A DNA stretch of 41,894 nucleotides from Phycisphaerae bacterium (GTDB lineage: Bacteria; Planctomycetota; Phycisphaerae; SM23-33), in the NCBI GenBank assembly GCA_021108335.1, contig JAIORC010000255.1, positions 1 through 41,894 of the forward strand, given 5' to 3'. Positions 24,328 through 32,791 of the stretch are shown here, piece by piece. Made by a program: the position numbers and the translations under genes. Numbering within the stretch: the first letter of the stretch is position 1; every line of letters starts with the position of its first letter. Below the pieces are notes generated by a model. It did not search any database. It worked only from the letters and a program-made list of their open reading frames with translations, and was not told where the DNA came from.

Positions 24328-24365
24328 GCGATGATTATATAGATGATCTCGGACTGTCCCTGGAA
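24313..24365 (+). promoter_or_regulatory. Riboswitch expression platform (alternative stem)
   Basis: The 3' end of aptamer 2, TTCCAGGACAG (24313-24323), can pair with CTGTCCCTGGAA (24354-24365) with one bulged C. This would compete with aptamer closure and lies just before the AAAGG ribosome-binding site (24371-24374), so a translational or mixed switch is likely. Inferred from complementarity. Confidence 0.55.
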
Positions 24366-24381
24366 AATGAAAGGTTCCGCC

Positions 24382-27033
24382 ATGGCTGCGACAGAGGATT
24401 CTCTCCTGCGAACCCCATTATACGACCGCCACATCGCGCTCGGCGCGAAGGTTGTCGAGTTCGGCGGCTGGGCTATGCCCGTCCAATATCCAACCGGCAT
24501 CGTGGCTGAGCATCTGGCGACGCGTAAGACAACTGGTTTGTTCGATATCTCACATATGGGACGATTCGCCGTCCGCGGGGCTGGGGCGGTGGAATTCCTC
24601 CAGCACGTGCTGACCAATAACTGCCAGGCCCTCGACGTCGGCCTGGCCCAGTATACGATTATCCCCAACGAAACCGGCGGAGCCATCGACGACGCGTATC
24701 TCTACCGATTCGTAGCCGATGAATTCCTGCTGGTCGTCAATGCCGCCAACCGCCTGAAAGACTGGGCACACCTCCAGGAGCAACTGGCGAAATTCGACGA
24801 CGTGGAAATGACCGACCGCACCAACGAAATCGTGATGCTGTCGCTGCAAGGCCCGACCAGCCGGGCGATTCTCGAAGAAGTCATCGAGGCTGGGCCAATG
24901 CCAGAACCCGCGCGGAACAGCCTCTGCGAAGTTACCATCAACGCCGCAACCGTCAAGGTCGGGCGAACCGGCTACACCGGCGAGCCGCTGTGCTTCGAGC
25001 TGTTTATCCCCCGCGACGCCGGCGAAGGGCTGTGGGATTTATTGATCGCAAAAGGCGCGACGCCCGTGGGGCTTGGCGGGCGGGACACTTTGCGCCTCGA
25101 AGCCGCCATGCCGCTTTACGGCCACGAGTTCGGCTTGGATGGCGAGGGGAACGAAATCCCAATCTGCGCCGTGCCGCTGGCGAAATTCGCCGTGAGCTTC
25201 TCGCCCCTCAAGGGCGACTTCATCGGCAAAGCCGCCCTCGGATGGCAATACGAAGCACTCAAAAAAATCATGCGCCGCGATACGTCGCTCATCGCCGACC
25301 TGCCCCGCAAAATCGCGCCTGTCGCGCTGGCTGGGCGCGGCGTAGCCCGGGCCGGGGCGAAAGTTACACACGACGGCAAGCACGTCGGCTATATCACCAG
25401 TGGCACGATGGTTCCGCTGTGGGGTTCGCAGGGTGTGGGCCTGTCAAGCCGGCAGACTGATGAGCACCAACTCCGGTCGATTTGCCTGGCTTACATCGAC
25501 AGCGACATTTACGAGAATCAGCCGCTCACCGTGGACATCCGCGACAAAACTGTCCCAGCCGTTACCGTTAAGTATCACATGCGTTCCGAAGCGCCGCCTT
25601 TCGCCAGGCCGATTATCCACGACTTCCAACTACCGGCTGCCCCCCTGCCGACCGGGCCAGCCAAGGTCAAACACCTGCTGGACAAAGCCCTGGCCAATAC
25701 CGTCTGGCGGCAGCGCGAATGCATCAATCTTATACCCTCGGAAATGACGATCTCGCCGATGGCCCGGCTGCTTAGCGTCATGGACCCAGCCGGCCGATAC
25801 GCCGAACACAAAAAGTCCAAAGCCTTCTACGACGCGGACATTTTCTACTACCAGGGCACGGGATTCATCGACGAGGTCGAGCGGACACTGGAAGCCGAGA
25901 TGCTGGATTACCTCGGCTGTGCGGAGGCCGAAACCCGCCTCATCAGCGGGCAGATGGCCAACGCCACCGTCTTCAGCGCCATGGTGGACTACATCAATCG
26001 CACCGACCGCAAAATCGAGCAGCGGCGGATGCGGCAGGTGATGAACAATCACATCGGCAAGGGCGGACACCTCTCCAGCCAGCCGATGGGCGCACTGCGG
26101 GACTTCGTCAGCCGAGACCCACGAACCGAGCGGCCTGCCGTGGTGAATTTCCCCGTGCTGCCGGAAAACCAATACAAAATCGACGTCCCGGCTGCGTTGA
26201 AGCTTATCGACGAGTACCGCCCGGAGCTTATCATCCTCGGCAAGAGCATGGTGCTGCACACCGAACCCGTCGCGGAAATCCGCCAATTCCTGACGGCTGC
26301 CAATATCGACTCGGTGGTGATGTACGACATGGCCCACGTGCTGGGGCTGATCGGCCCGCACTTCCAGATGCCATTCGAAGAAGGAGCCGACCTCGTTACC
26401 GGCTCGACGCACAAGACGTTCTTCGGAACGCAGCGCGGGGTCATCGGCGGGCGATTTACCGAGGATCAGGAGCGTTACGAGCTTTGGGAGGCTGTCCGCC
26501 GCAGGACGTTCCCCGGCGCGGTGAGCAATCATCATCTCGGCACGATGGTCGGGCTATTGATGAGCGTCTACGAGATGAACCACTTCAAGGAAGAATATCA
26601 GCCGAAGGTCATCGCCAACGCCAAGGCCTTCGCCAAAGCGCTGGCGGATACCGGGCTGAACGTCGCCGGCGACTCGGAAATTTCGTATACCCAGACGCAC
26701 CAGGTGATTATCCACGTCGGCTACGCCCACGGGCCGGAAATCGCCGAGCGGCTCGAAGCTAACAACATCATCTGCAATTACCAGGCTTGCCCGGACGAGG
26801 AAAGTTTCACTGCCTCGGGCGCGCTGCGGATGGGCGTTTCGGAAATGACCCGCTTCGGCATGGGCCAGGACGATTTCAAAACGCTGGCTGGGCTGATCCA
26901 CGACGTGATAGCCGATAACGCCGACGTTACCGATAAAGTCAAATCGCTGCGGTCGAACTTCACGGAATTGCAGTTCTGCTTCAGCGAAAATGAATATGAA
27001 GGTGTCTTGCAAAAGCTGCACAAATTATTGTAG
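24382..27033 (+). CDS. Fusion of aminomethyltransferase (GcvT) and serine hydroxymethyltransferase (GlyA)
   Basis: An 883-residue two-enzyme protein. Residues 1-400 are GcvT (T-protein): RTPLYDRHIALGAKVVEFGGW, the folate-binding GGAIDDAYLYRF, VVNAANRLKDW and the C-terminal barrel. GcvT releases ammonia and 5,10-methylene-THF from the aminomethyl H-protein. After a Pro-rich linker (about 405-425), residues 426-883 are a divergent SHMT. They show INLIPSEMTISP, GRYAEH, FIDEVERTLEAEML, the PLP-binding Asp/His in YDMAHVLGLIG, the Schiff-base Lys in TGSTHKTFFGTQRG (about 678) and the carboxylate Arg in ALRMGVSEMTRFG. All key residues are present. SHMT uses methylene-THF and glycine to make serine. 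The start is ATG 24382 (AAAGG seven bases upstream); two in-frame ATGs at 24343 and 24367 fall in the riboswitch platform. Confidence 0.93.
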   Translation: MAATEDSLLRTPLYDRHIALGAKVVEFGGWAMPVQYPTGIVAEHLATRKTTGLFDISHMGRFAVRGAGAVEFLQHVLTNNCQALDVGLAQYTIIPNETGGAIDDAYLYRFVADEFLLVVNAANRLKDWAHLQEQLAKFDDVEMTDRTNEIVMLSLQGPTSRAILEEVIEAGPMPEPARNSLCEVTINAATVKVGRTGYTGEPLCFELFIPRDAGEGLWDLLIAKGATPVGLGGRDTLRLEAAMPLYGHEFGLDGEGNEIPICAVPLAKFAVSFSPLKGDFIGKAALGWQYEALKKIMRRDTSLIADLPRKIAPVALAGRGVARAGAKVTHDGKHVGYITSGTMVPLWGSQGVGLSSRQTDEHQLRSICLAYIDSDIYENQPLTVDIRDKTVPAVTVKYHMRSEAPPFARPIIHDFQLPAAPLPTGPAKVKHLLDKALANTVWRQRECINLIPSEMTISPMARLLSVMDPAGRYAEHKKSKAFYDADIFYYQGTGFIDEVERTLEAEMLDYLGCAEAETRLISGQMANATVFSAMVDYINRTDRKIEQRRMRQVMNNHIGKGGHLSSQPMGALRDFVSRDPRTERPAVVNFPVLPENQYKIDVPAALKLIDEYRPELIILGKSMVLHTEPVAEIRQFLTAANIDSVVMYDMAHVLGLIGPHFQMPFEEGADLVTGSTHKTFFGTQRGVIGGRFTEDQERYELWEAVRRRTFPGAVSNHHLGTMVGLLMSVYEMNHFKEEYQPKVIANAKAFAKALADTGLNVAGDSEISYTQTHQVIIHVGYAHGPEIAERLEANNIICNYQACPDEESFTASGALRMGVSEMTRFGMGQDDFKTLAGLIHDVIADNADVTDKVKSLRSNFTELQFCFSENEYEGVLQKLHKLL

Positions 27034-27060
27034 GGTGGGTACTTGCACCCACGCGTTTTT
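27031..27060 (+). terminator. Terminator-like module T hairpin at the fusion stop codon
   Basis: TAGGGTGGGTACTTGCACCCACGCGTTTTT: the stop codon TAG is its first triplet, the GTGGGT/ACCCAC stem has a short loop and a T-run follows. It separates the gcvT-glyA fusion from gcvH and may attenuate transcription. Sequence relatives are at 27873, 30527, 39222 and 39380, most without the T-run. Confidence 0.5.
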
Positions 27061-27097
27061 GTATTTAAACGTAACTTGAAAATTGGAGTAGTAACTA

Positions 27098-27481
27098 ATG
27101 GTACCAAAGGATTTGCTGTACACGTCGGAACATGAATGGGTAAAGGTTGAAAACTCTGTAGCGACGGTGGGCATTACCAACCATGCGCAGAACGCGCTGG
27201 GCGATATCGTATTCGTCGATCTGCCGGATGTTGACAAGGAGTTTGCCAAGGGCGACGAGGCCATCGCGTTGGAATCGGCCAAGGCTGCCGCCAGCATCTA
27301 CGCGCCTGTAACCGGCAAGATTACCGAAGTCAATAACGACCTCGACGACGATCCGGCATTGGTCAACAACGACTGCTACGCCGGCGGATGGATGTTCAAA
27401 ATCTCCATCAACGACGAAGCCGACCTGGCCGGCCTGATGGACGCCGGCACCTACGAAGATTTTTTGAAGTCGCAGGACTAG
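27098..27481 (+). CDS. gcvH: Glycine cleavage system H protein
   Basis: A 127-residue lipoyl carrier. It begins YTSEHEWVKVENSVATVGIT, has ALGDIVFVDLPDVD, the lipoyl-lysine hairpin ALESAKAAASIYAPVTG (Lys about 66), and the C-terminal GGWMFKI. It shuttles the aminomethyl group between P-protein (GcvP), T-protein and L-protein. Length and motifs are normal; the usual ESVKAASD reads ESAKAAAS. GGAG lies eleven bases before the ATG. It is 64 bp downstream of the GcvT-GlyA fusion, which provides its T-protein partner. GcvP is not in the window. Confidence 0.96.
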   Translation: MVPKDLLYTSEHEWVKVENSVATVGITNHAQNALGDIVFVDLPDVDKEFAKGDEAIALESAKAAASIYAPVTGKITEVNNDLDDDPALVNNDCYAGGWMFKISINDEADLAGLMDAGTYEDFLKSQD

Positions 27482-27525
27482 AAACCGATAATAACCCAGC
27501 GCGTACTCTATCCGAAAAAAAGTTG

Positions 27526-27900
27526 GGTGCCATGCTTCTGCTTGCAGAAGCATGTGGTAAGAAAACGCGTCGGGTGGTCCCCTAGGGAAAAGATAGATAC
27601 ACGATGGCAGGTGGTATGTTGGGTGGTTTTGAGAAAGGGATGGCGCAGAAATTGTGAATCGATCTTTTCCCTAGGGGACCACCCGATATCGTGGGAATTT
27701 GTACAGGTTACAAACCCCCTTGGGGCAAGCCTGTGCTACCCCACTATTTTATTTTGATTGGTGGGTGCCGTGGCGGGAAGCGAAGCTTTCAGCCACGATG
27801 TCGGTAATCCGTGCGATTTACATGCTTCTGCAAGCAGAAGCATGGCACCCGGCAAATATTGATTAAGAAACTGTAGGGTGGGTGCTCCCGCCCACGCGCT
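27526..27900. repeat. Intergenic palindrome mosaic between gcvH and tdh
   Basis: This 456-bp gap has no gene. It contains GGGTGCCATGCTTCTGCTTG hairpin (27526-27557), the 115-bp module C element (27571-27685), a GTACAGGTTACAAACCCCCT/TGGGGCAAGCCTGTGC block (27701-27741), module A copy 3 (27761-27801), CATGCTTCTGCAAGCAGAAG hairpin ending GGCACCC (27821-27850), and module T (27873-27899) 38 bp before tdh. Confidence 0.85.
27571..27685. mobile_element. 115-bp MITE-like element with perfect 24-bp terminal inverted repeats
   Basis: The arms 27571-27594 and 27662-27685 are perfect reverse complements (CGGGTGGTCCCCTAGGGAAA then AGAT on the left). The 67-bp interior is not palindromic but is conserved in four other copies (6098-6183, 15842-15952, 30751-30850, 41726-41825). 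No target-site duplication is evident and no transposase is nearby. Confidence 0.7.
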
Positions 27901-27937
27901 TTCCCGAAGGACAGGTTTTCTAAAAAAGGACGTCGCA

Positions 27938-28972
27938 ATGAAAACTATGAAGGCATTGGTTAAAGCTAAACCGACAGAAGGCCTCTGGTTGCAGGATATC
28001 CCGATTCCCGAGGTCGGCAATAACGACGTGCTGATAAAGATTCTCAAGACGAGCATCTGCGGCACGGACGTGCATATCTGGAACTGGGACGAGTGGGCGC
28101 AAAAGACAATACCCGTACCGATGCACGTCGGCCATGAGTTTGTCGGCAGGATTGAGTGCGTTGGCGAGAACGTGCACGATTATCGTCGCGGCGACCTCGT
28201 CAGCGGCGAAGGGCACCTGGTCTGCGGGCGTTGCCGCAACTGCCTTGCCGGGCGGCGGCACCTCTGCGCCCATACCTCCGGCGTGGGCGTCAACCGCGAC
28301 GGCGCGTTCGCCGAGTACCTCTGCATCCCCGTTACCAACGTCTGGCCGGCTGATCCGAACATTCCGCTGGATGTCATCAGTTGCTTCGACCCGCTGGGCA
28401 ACGCGACCCACACCGCCCTGTCGTTCGACTGCCTCGGCGAAGACGTGCTGATTACCGGTGCTGGGCCGATCGGCATAATGGCTGCAGCCATCGCCAGGCA
28501 CTGCGGGGCGCGACACGTCGTCATTACAGACATCAATCCGTACCGCCTTGGGCTCGCGAAAAAAATGGGCGTAACGCTGGCGATGGATTCCCGCAGCGAA
28601 ACCCTGTCCGACGTGCAGAAGACCCTCGGCATGCAGGAGGGTTTCGACGTCGGGATGGAAATGTCCGGCAGCCCGGCTGCGTTTGGCGACATGCTGAAGA
28701 ACATGTGTCACGGCGGCAAAATCGCCATGCTGGGCATTCTGCCGGAAACGGCAATCGACTGGAACACGGTTGTTTTTAACGGCTTGACGATTAAGGGCAT
28801 CTACGGCCGGGAGATGTACGAAACCTGGTACAAAATGACATCCATGATCCAGAGCGGCCTGGACATCAGCCCAGTAATAACACACCGATTCCATTACACC
28901 GAATTCGAAAAAGGCTTTGAAGTAATGCGATCCGGCAAAAGCGGCAAAGTGATACTGAACTGGGCGGAGTAG
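27938..28972 (+). CDS. tdh: L-threonine 3-dehydrogenase
   Basis: A 344-residue zinc-dependent medium-chain dehydrogenase. It oxidises threonine to 2-amino-3-ketobutyrate with NAD. Threonine-dehydrogenase features are the start [20 protein letters not shown], the catalytic zinc Cys in [22 protein letters not shown], the structural zinc [15 protein letters not shown], the Rossmann motif [13 protein letters not shown] and [16 protein letters not shown]. Length matches E. coli Tdh (341). Start ATG 27938 has AAAAGGA eight bases upstream; the frame runs 20 codons further upstream through module T repeat DNA. Its product is the substrate of Kbl, encoded 290 bp downstream. Confidence 0.96.
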   Translation: MKTMKALVKAKPTEGLWLQDIPIPEVGNNDVLIKILKTSICGTDVHIWNWDEWAQKTIPVPMHVGHEFVGRIECVGENVHDYRRGDLVSGEGHLVCGRCRNCLAGRRHLCAHTSGVGVNRDGAFAEYLCIPVTNVWPADPNIPLDVISCFDPLGNATHTALSFDCLGEDVLITGAGPIGIMAAAIARHCGARHVVITDINPYRLGLAKKMGVTLAMDSRSETLSDVQKTLGMQEGFDVGMEMSGSPAAFGDMLKNMCHGGKIAMLGILPETAIDWNTVVFNGLTIKGIYGREMYETWYKMTSMIQSGLDISPVITHRFHYTEFEKGFEVMRSGKSGKVILNWAE

Positions 28973-29003
28973 GCTGCAGGCTATTACTACGTCTCTGTGA
29001 AAT

Positions 29004-29175
29004 TTGATGGGTGCCCCCCAGGGGGCTTTATCGCAATAGTTACGTCGTGGCTGTCGCTTCGCTTCCCGCCACGGCACCCATCATTTTTTTCCGGGACGGA
29101 ATACTATACAACTCGTTGTATACCGAAAATTATGTTTGGGTGGCATGGTCCCCTGGGGACCATGTGTTTTCTGTC
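29004..29175. repeat. Intergenic palindromes between tdh and kbl, module A copy 4
   Basis: GGGTGCCCCCCAGGGGGC (29009-29026) is followed by module A in minus orientation (29031-29106), an 18-bp palindrome TATACAACTCGTTGTATA (29105-29122), and GGGTGGCATGGTCCCCTGGG-GACCATG (29139-29165). Part of a module C arm follows (29188-29215). No gene is supported here. Confidence 0.85.
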
Positions 29176-29262
29176 TCCCACGATATCGGGTGGTCCCCTG
29201 GGGAAAAGAGAGATACAGAAATGACCAATGTTGGGTGGAATAACACGAATTAGGAAATCACT

Positions 29263-30477
29263 ATGTATGACGCGATGAAAAAACACGTAGCCTCGAGTCT
29301 TGCGGAAATCCACGAGGCTGGGCTTTATAAGGAAGAGCGAGTTCTGTCTACCGCCCAAGGTTCGCATATCGCCGTGGTCGGCGGGAGGGAGGTGCTGAAC
29401 TTCTGCGCGAACAACTACCTCGGCCTAGCCGGCGATTCGCGCGTAATCGCCGCTGCCCGCGCAAGCTACGAGCGCTGGGGCTATGGCCTGTCGTCGGTGC
29501 GGTTCATCTGCGGCACGCAAGAGCTTCACAAGCAACTCGAAGCGAAGCTCAGCGAATTTCTCGGCACGGAGGACACGATACTTTACAGCTCGTGTTTCGA
29601 CGCCAACGGCGGGCTGTTCGAGACGCTGCTAGGCCCGGAAGACGCGGTGATTTCCGACGAGCTTAACCACGCGAGCATTATCGACGGCATACGCCTGTGC
29701 AAGGCCCGGCGGCTGCGATACAAAAACGCCGACATGGCCGATCTCGAAGCCCGGCTCAAAGAAGCCTCCGACGCCCGGACGCGCCTGATAGCCACCGACG
29801 GCGTGTTCTCGATGGACGGTTCGATCGCGCCGCTGGCGGCTATTTGCGACCTGGCGGAGAAATACGACGCTGCCGTCATGGTCGACGATTCCCACGCGAC
29901 GGGCTTCATCGGCAAGACCGGCCGCGGCACGCACGAGTATAACGACGTGATGGGCAGAGTGGACATCATCACCAGCACACTTGGCAAGGCGTTGGGCGGG
30001 GCGTCGGGCGGATTCACCACCGGCAGGCGGGAAATCGTCGAACTGCTCCGCCAGCGAAGCCGGCCTTACCTGTTCAGCAACACGCTGGCACCGGCTATCG
30101 CAGCTACGTCGCTGGCGGTGCTGGATATCCTCGCCGAATCCACCGAACTGCGAGACAGGCTCGCCGACAACACCCAATACTTCCGCCAAGGCATGGCTGA
30201 CCGCGGATTCGACATTCCAGCCGGCGACCACCCCATCGTGCCGATCATGCTCGGCGAAGCGACACTGGCGACGAAGATGGCCTCGATGCTGCTGGACGAA
30301 GGAATATACGTAATCGGCTTCTGCTACCCGGTAGTGCCCAAAGGCAAAGCCCGCATACGAGTACAAATCTCCGCAGCCCACAGCCGCGACGACATCGACA
30401 AAGCAATGAACGCCTTCGCCCGGGTAAAAAAACAGGGAACAACGGGAACTGGGAACCAGGAACCGGGAACAACCTGA
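29263..30477 (+). CDS. kbl: Glycine C-acetyltransferase (2-amino-3-ketobutyrate CoA ligase)
   Basis: A 404-residue PLP enzyme of the alpha-oxoamine synthase family. It cleaves 2-amino-3-ketobutyrate with CoA to glycine and acetyl-CoA. Kbl features are [37 protein letters not shown], the PLP-stacking and Asp residues in [17 protein letters not shown], the Schiff-base Lys in [19 protein letters not shown] (about 246) and IPIMLGE-like [10 protein letters not shown]. '[13 protein letters not shown]' and pairing with tdh favour Kbl over BioF or HemA. AGGAA lies seven bases before ATG. The last 12 residues ([13 protein letters not shown]) come from a GGGAAC repeat run and extend the protein past the normal family end. 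Confidence 0.95.
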   Translation: MYDAMKKHVASSLAEIHEAGLYKEERVLSTAQGSHIAVVGGREVLNFCANNYLGLAGDSRVIAAARASYERWGYGLSSVRFICGTQELHKQLEAKLSEFLGTEDTILYSSCFDANGGLFETLLGPEDAVISDELNHASIIDGIRLCKARRLRYKNADMADLEARLKEASDARTRLIATDGVFSMDGSIAPLAAICDLAEKYDAAVMVDDSHATGFIGKTGRGTHEYNDVMGRVDIITSTLGKALGGASGGFTTGRREIVELLRQRSRPYLFSNTLAPAIAATSLAVLDILAESTELRDRLADNTQYFRQGMADRGFDIPAGDHPIVPIMLGEATLATKMASMLLDEGIYVIGFCYPVVPKGKARIRVQISAAHSRDDIDKAMNAFARVKKQGTTGTGNQEPGTT

Positions 30478-30510
30478 AACAGAAACAACAAGAAGCGGCA
30501 AAACGGGAAC
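30435..30510. repeat. GGGAAC short-repeat run at the 3' end of kbl
   Basis: GGGAAC occurs at 30435, 30444, 30451, 30465 and 30505, with AGGAAC at 30458. The run spans the kbl stop codon (30475-30477) and creates its low-complexity C-terminal tail. Confidence 0.85.
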
Positions 30511-30526
30511 AACAAGGGCGGGAGCC

Positions 30527-31112
30527 GTAGGGTGGGTGCTTGCACCCACGTGAAAGCCCCTATGCGGCCGAAAAACACATGGTCCCCAGGGGACCATACC
30601 ACCCAACAACGGAAACAACAAAGGGACTTGGAAAAACTGTCGGGTGGCGTAGAAATTGCAATTGTTGGGTGGCATGGCGACACCGAAGGGGTCGCCATGA
30701 TTGGCCCAGAAGAGAATATCGGGTGGCATGGTCAGCGGCGAAGCCGATGGCCATGAAAGATAGACATACGACGGCGAATGGTATGTTGGGTGGTTTTGAA
30801 AAAGGGATGGCGTAGAAATTGTGAATCGATCTTTTCCCCAGGGGACCACCCAGTATCGTGGGAATTTGCACAGGCTTGCCCCAAGGGGGTTGCAAACCCC
30901 CTTGGGGCAAGCCTGTGCCACCCGACAACAGGGATTTTCCCGTTGCCGCGAAAAATAAAGCGCCTCCGGCCTTGTCAGTCGGGGGGGCAATCGCTACAGT
31001 ATTGCGCTTTGGATATTGGAATTTCCGCAGGCGGCACGGGTTTGTAACCTGTGCCGTGGTGGCTTGGAGCAGGCTGAAAAACACATGGTCCCTAAGGGAC
31101 CATGCCACCCAA
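30527..31112. repeat. Large intergenic palindrome mosaic between kbl and leuB
   Basis: The 725-bp gap 30478-31202 holds no supported gene. It contains module T (30527-30550), ACATGGTCCCCAGGGGACCAT (30580-30600), module B copy 4 (30665-30726), a GGTCAGCGGCG..CCGATGGCC hairpin and module C copy 4 (30726-30850), a 50-bp near-perfect palindrome around 30892 (arms ACAGGCTTGCCCCAAGGGGG / its complement, ending GCCACCC at 30922), and ACATGGTCCCTAAGGGACCATG with GCCACCC (31083-31112). An AT-rich tract (31150-31195) precedes leuB. Confidence 0.85.
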
Positions 31113-31202
31113 AGCAAAACCGCGCAGCGACTGTCGCGTGGAGTGCACATTTTAAAATTTTACAAAATTTTTTAACAAATCAATCGAAAGGATTATATCG
31201 TG

Positions 31203-32300
31203 ATGCGAATTGCTGTTATCGGCGGCGACGGGACTGGGCCGGAAGTTGTAGCTGAAGGCCTGAAGGTACTTGAGACGGTGGCCAAGAAAGTCGGCTTCGA
31301 GTATACCACCAAGGATTTCAACGTAAGCGGCGACCGCTATCTCGAGCGCGGCGGCAATCCCGAGGCTCCGAGCATCGAGATTATCAGCGACGAGGAAATC
31401 GAGGAACTCAAGACTTTCGACGCGATTTATCTCGGCGCGGTCGGCCATCCGGGCGTAGCCCCCGGCATTCTGGAAAAAGGCCTGCTGCTGCGGATGCGTT
31501 TCGCGATGGATCAGTACGTCAACCTCAGGCCGGTGAAGCTGTACCCCAACGTGCCCACGCCACTGGCCGGCAAAGGCCCGGACGACATAGACTTCGTGGT
31601 CGTCCGCGAGAACACCGAGGGCATTTATACCGGCATGGGCGGCGTGCAGTACCAGGGTACGCCGCAGGAGGTTTCCACGCAGGTTAACTGCACTACGCGG
31701 TTCGGTGCCGAGCGGGCCATCCGCTACGCGTTCGAGCTGTGCAAAAAACGCAACAGCCCCAAGAAGATGGTTACCCTCGTCCACAAGACCAACGTGCTGA
31801 CCTACGTCGGCCAGACGTGGTTCAACGCTTTCCAGGACGTAGCCAGGGAATATCCGGACATCAAGACCGACTACAACCACGTCGACGCCTGCTGCATGTG
31901 GTTCGTCAAGAATCCCGAATTCTACGACGTGATAGTAACGGACAACATCTTCGGCGACATCATCACCGACCTCGGCGCGATGATCCAGGGCGGCATGGGC
32001 GTAGCAGCCGGCGGCAACATCAACCCAGCCGGCGTGAGCATGTTCGAGCCGATTGGCGGTTCCGCACCGAAATACACCGGCCAGAATGTCATCAACCCCA
32101 TCGCCGCAATCGCCGCTATGGCGATGTTGCTGCGAGAAACCGGCGCGAACAAAGGCGACGAAAAACTAGTCGCCGCCGGCAATCTCGTCGAAGAGGCGAT
32201 CCTGGCCTGCACGCCGAAAATGGAATCACAATCCGCCGGCAGAATGGGCATGACCACCACCGAAGCAGGAAACATGGTCGCCGCGACAGTAGCGGGATAA
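31203..32300 (+). CDS. leuB: 3-Isopropylmalate dehydrogenase (isocitrate/isopropylmalate dehydrogenase family)
   Basis: A 365-residue beta-decarboxylating dehydrogenase. It has the N-terminal [20 protein letters not shown], the substrate loop [20 protein letters not shown], the catalytic Tyr/Lys regions [15 protein letters not shown] and [14 protein letters not shown], the metal Asp pair in [19 protein letters not shown] and the NAD site [19 protein letters not shown]. LeuB oxidises 3-isopropylmalate in leucine synthesis. Tartrate and isocitrate relatives share the fold, but nearby ilvBN supports LeuB. ATG 31203 or the GTG directly before it could start; AAGGA lies about 12 (9) bases upstream. 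An AT-rich leader precedes it. Confidence 0.88.
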   Translation: MRIAVIGGDGTGPEVVAEGLKVLETVAKKVGFEYTTKDFNVSGDRYLERGGNPEAPSIEIISDEEIEELKTFDAIYLGAVGHPGVAPGILEKGLLLRMRFAMDQYVNLRPVKLYPNVPTPLAGKGPDDIDFVVVRENTEGIYTGMGGVQYQGTPQEVSTQVNCTTRFGAERAIRYAFELCKKRNSPKKMVTLVHKTNVLTYVGQTWFNAFQDVAREYPDIKTDYNHVDACCMWFVKNPEFYDVIVTDNIFGDIITDLGAMIQGGMGVAAGGNINPAGVSMFEPIGGSAPKYTGQNVINPIAAIAAMAMLLRETGANKGDEKLVAAGNLVEEAILACTPKMESQSAGRMGMTTTEAGNMVAATVAG

Positions 32301-32376
32301 CAGCGAAAATAACGGCAGAGATCATACATAGCCGTACATGGTATACACACATAATGTACGCGGTAGACACACACAG

Positions 32377-32403
32377 CGCGGCGGCCTTCCCAGGCCGCCG
32401 CGT
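32377..32403. repeat. Palindromic repeat, module G copy 3
   Basis: GCGGCGGCCTTCCCAGGCCGCCGC is a palindrome around TTCC. Its arms differ from other copies by changes that keep base pairing. It lies in the convergent gap after leuB. Confidence 0.8.
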
Positions 32404-32449
32404 GAGATTCCGCAGATTTAGAACTGGCTGCTGCCCTAGCCCCATTCTT

Positions 32450-32791
32450 TCACGCGCTGTTTTTGTAGGCTTTTAGTACGGTTTTGCCGGTTTTGATTTT
32501 GGTCATTCGTTCAGCCATTTCGTTGCTTTTGCCGGATAGGCTTAAACCCAGTTTGTGGTGCAGGGCGTGGATGGCTTTGATGTGGGCGGAGGCTGGCTCG
32601 GATATGTGGGCGGTGGCGGAGCATATCCGGTGCAGCAGGCCGGCTGCCTTTTCGCCCAGGTCTATGAACTCGTCGTATTCGTCGTCGGAGAGGCATTTCA
32701 ATTGCCGGCTGAGGGCAGCCTTGAGTTCGCCAAGGGTGGTTTCCAGCTCGGGGGATTCCGTGATGACTTCGTTGGTCGGTGTCTGGCTCAT
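32450..32791 (-). CDS. Small helical hypothetical protein
   Basis: A 113-residue, wholly helical, soluble protein with no recognised family. The central pattern LGELKAALSRQLKCLSDDEYDEFIDLGEKAAGLLHRI resembles the FliT/FlgN type of flagellar export chaperone in rhythm only, so this is a weak guess. The gene overlaps the stop of the upstream TPR gene by 4 bp (ATGA), which argues for translational coupling and a shared function. Confidence 0.65.
   Translation of the reverse strand: MSQTPTNEVITESPELETTLGELKAALSRQLKCLSDDEYDEFIDLGEKAAGLLHRICSATAHISEPASAHIKAIHALHHKLGLSLSGKSNEMAERMTKIKTGKTVLKAYKNSA

Noticed and set aside
30527-31112. CRISPR array
   Set aside because: Repeats are palindromic, of several types and unequal spacing, with no constant 25-40 bp repeat/spacer pattern and no cas genes.
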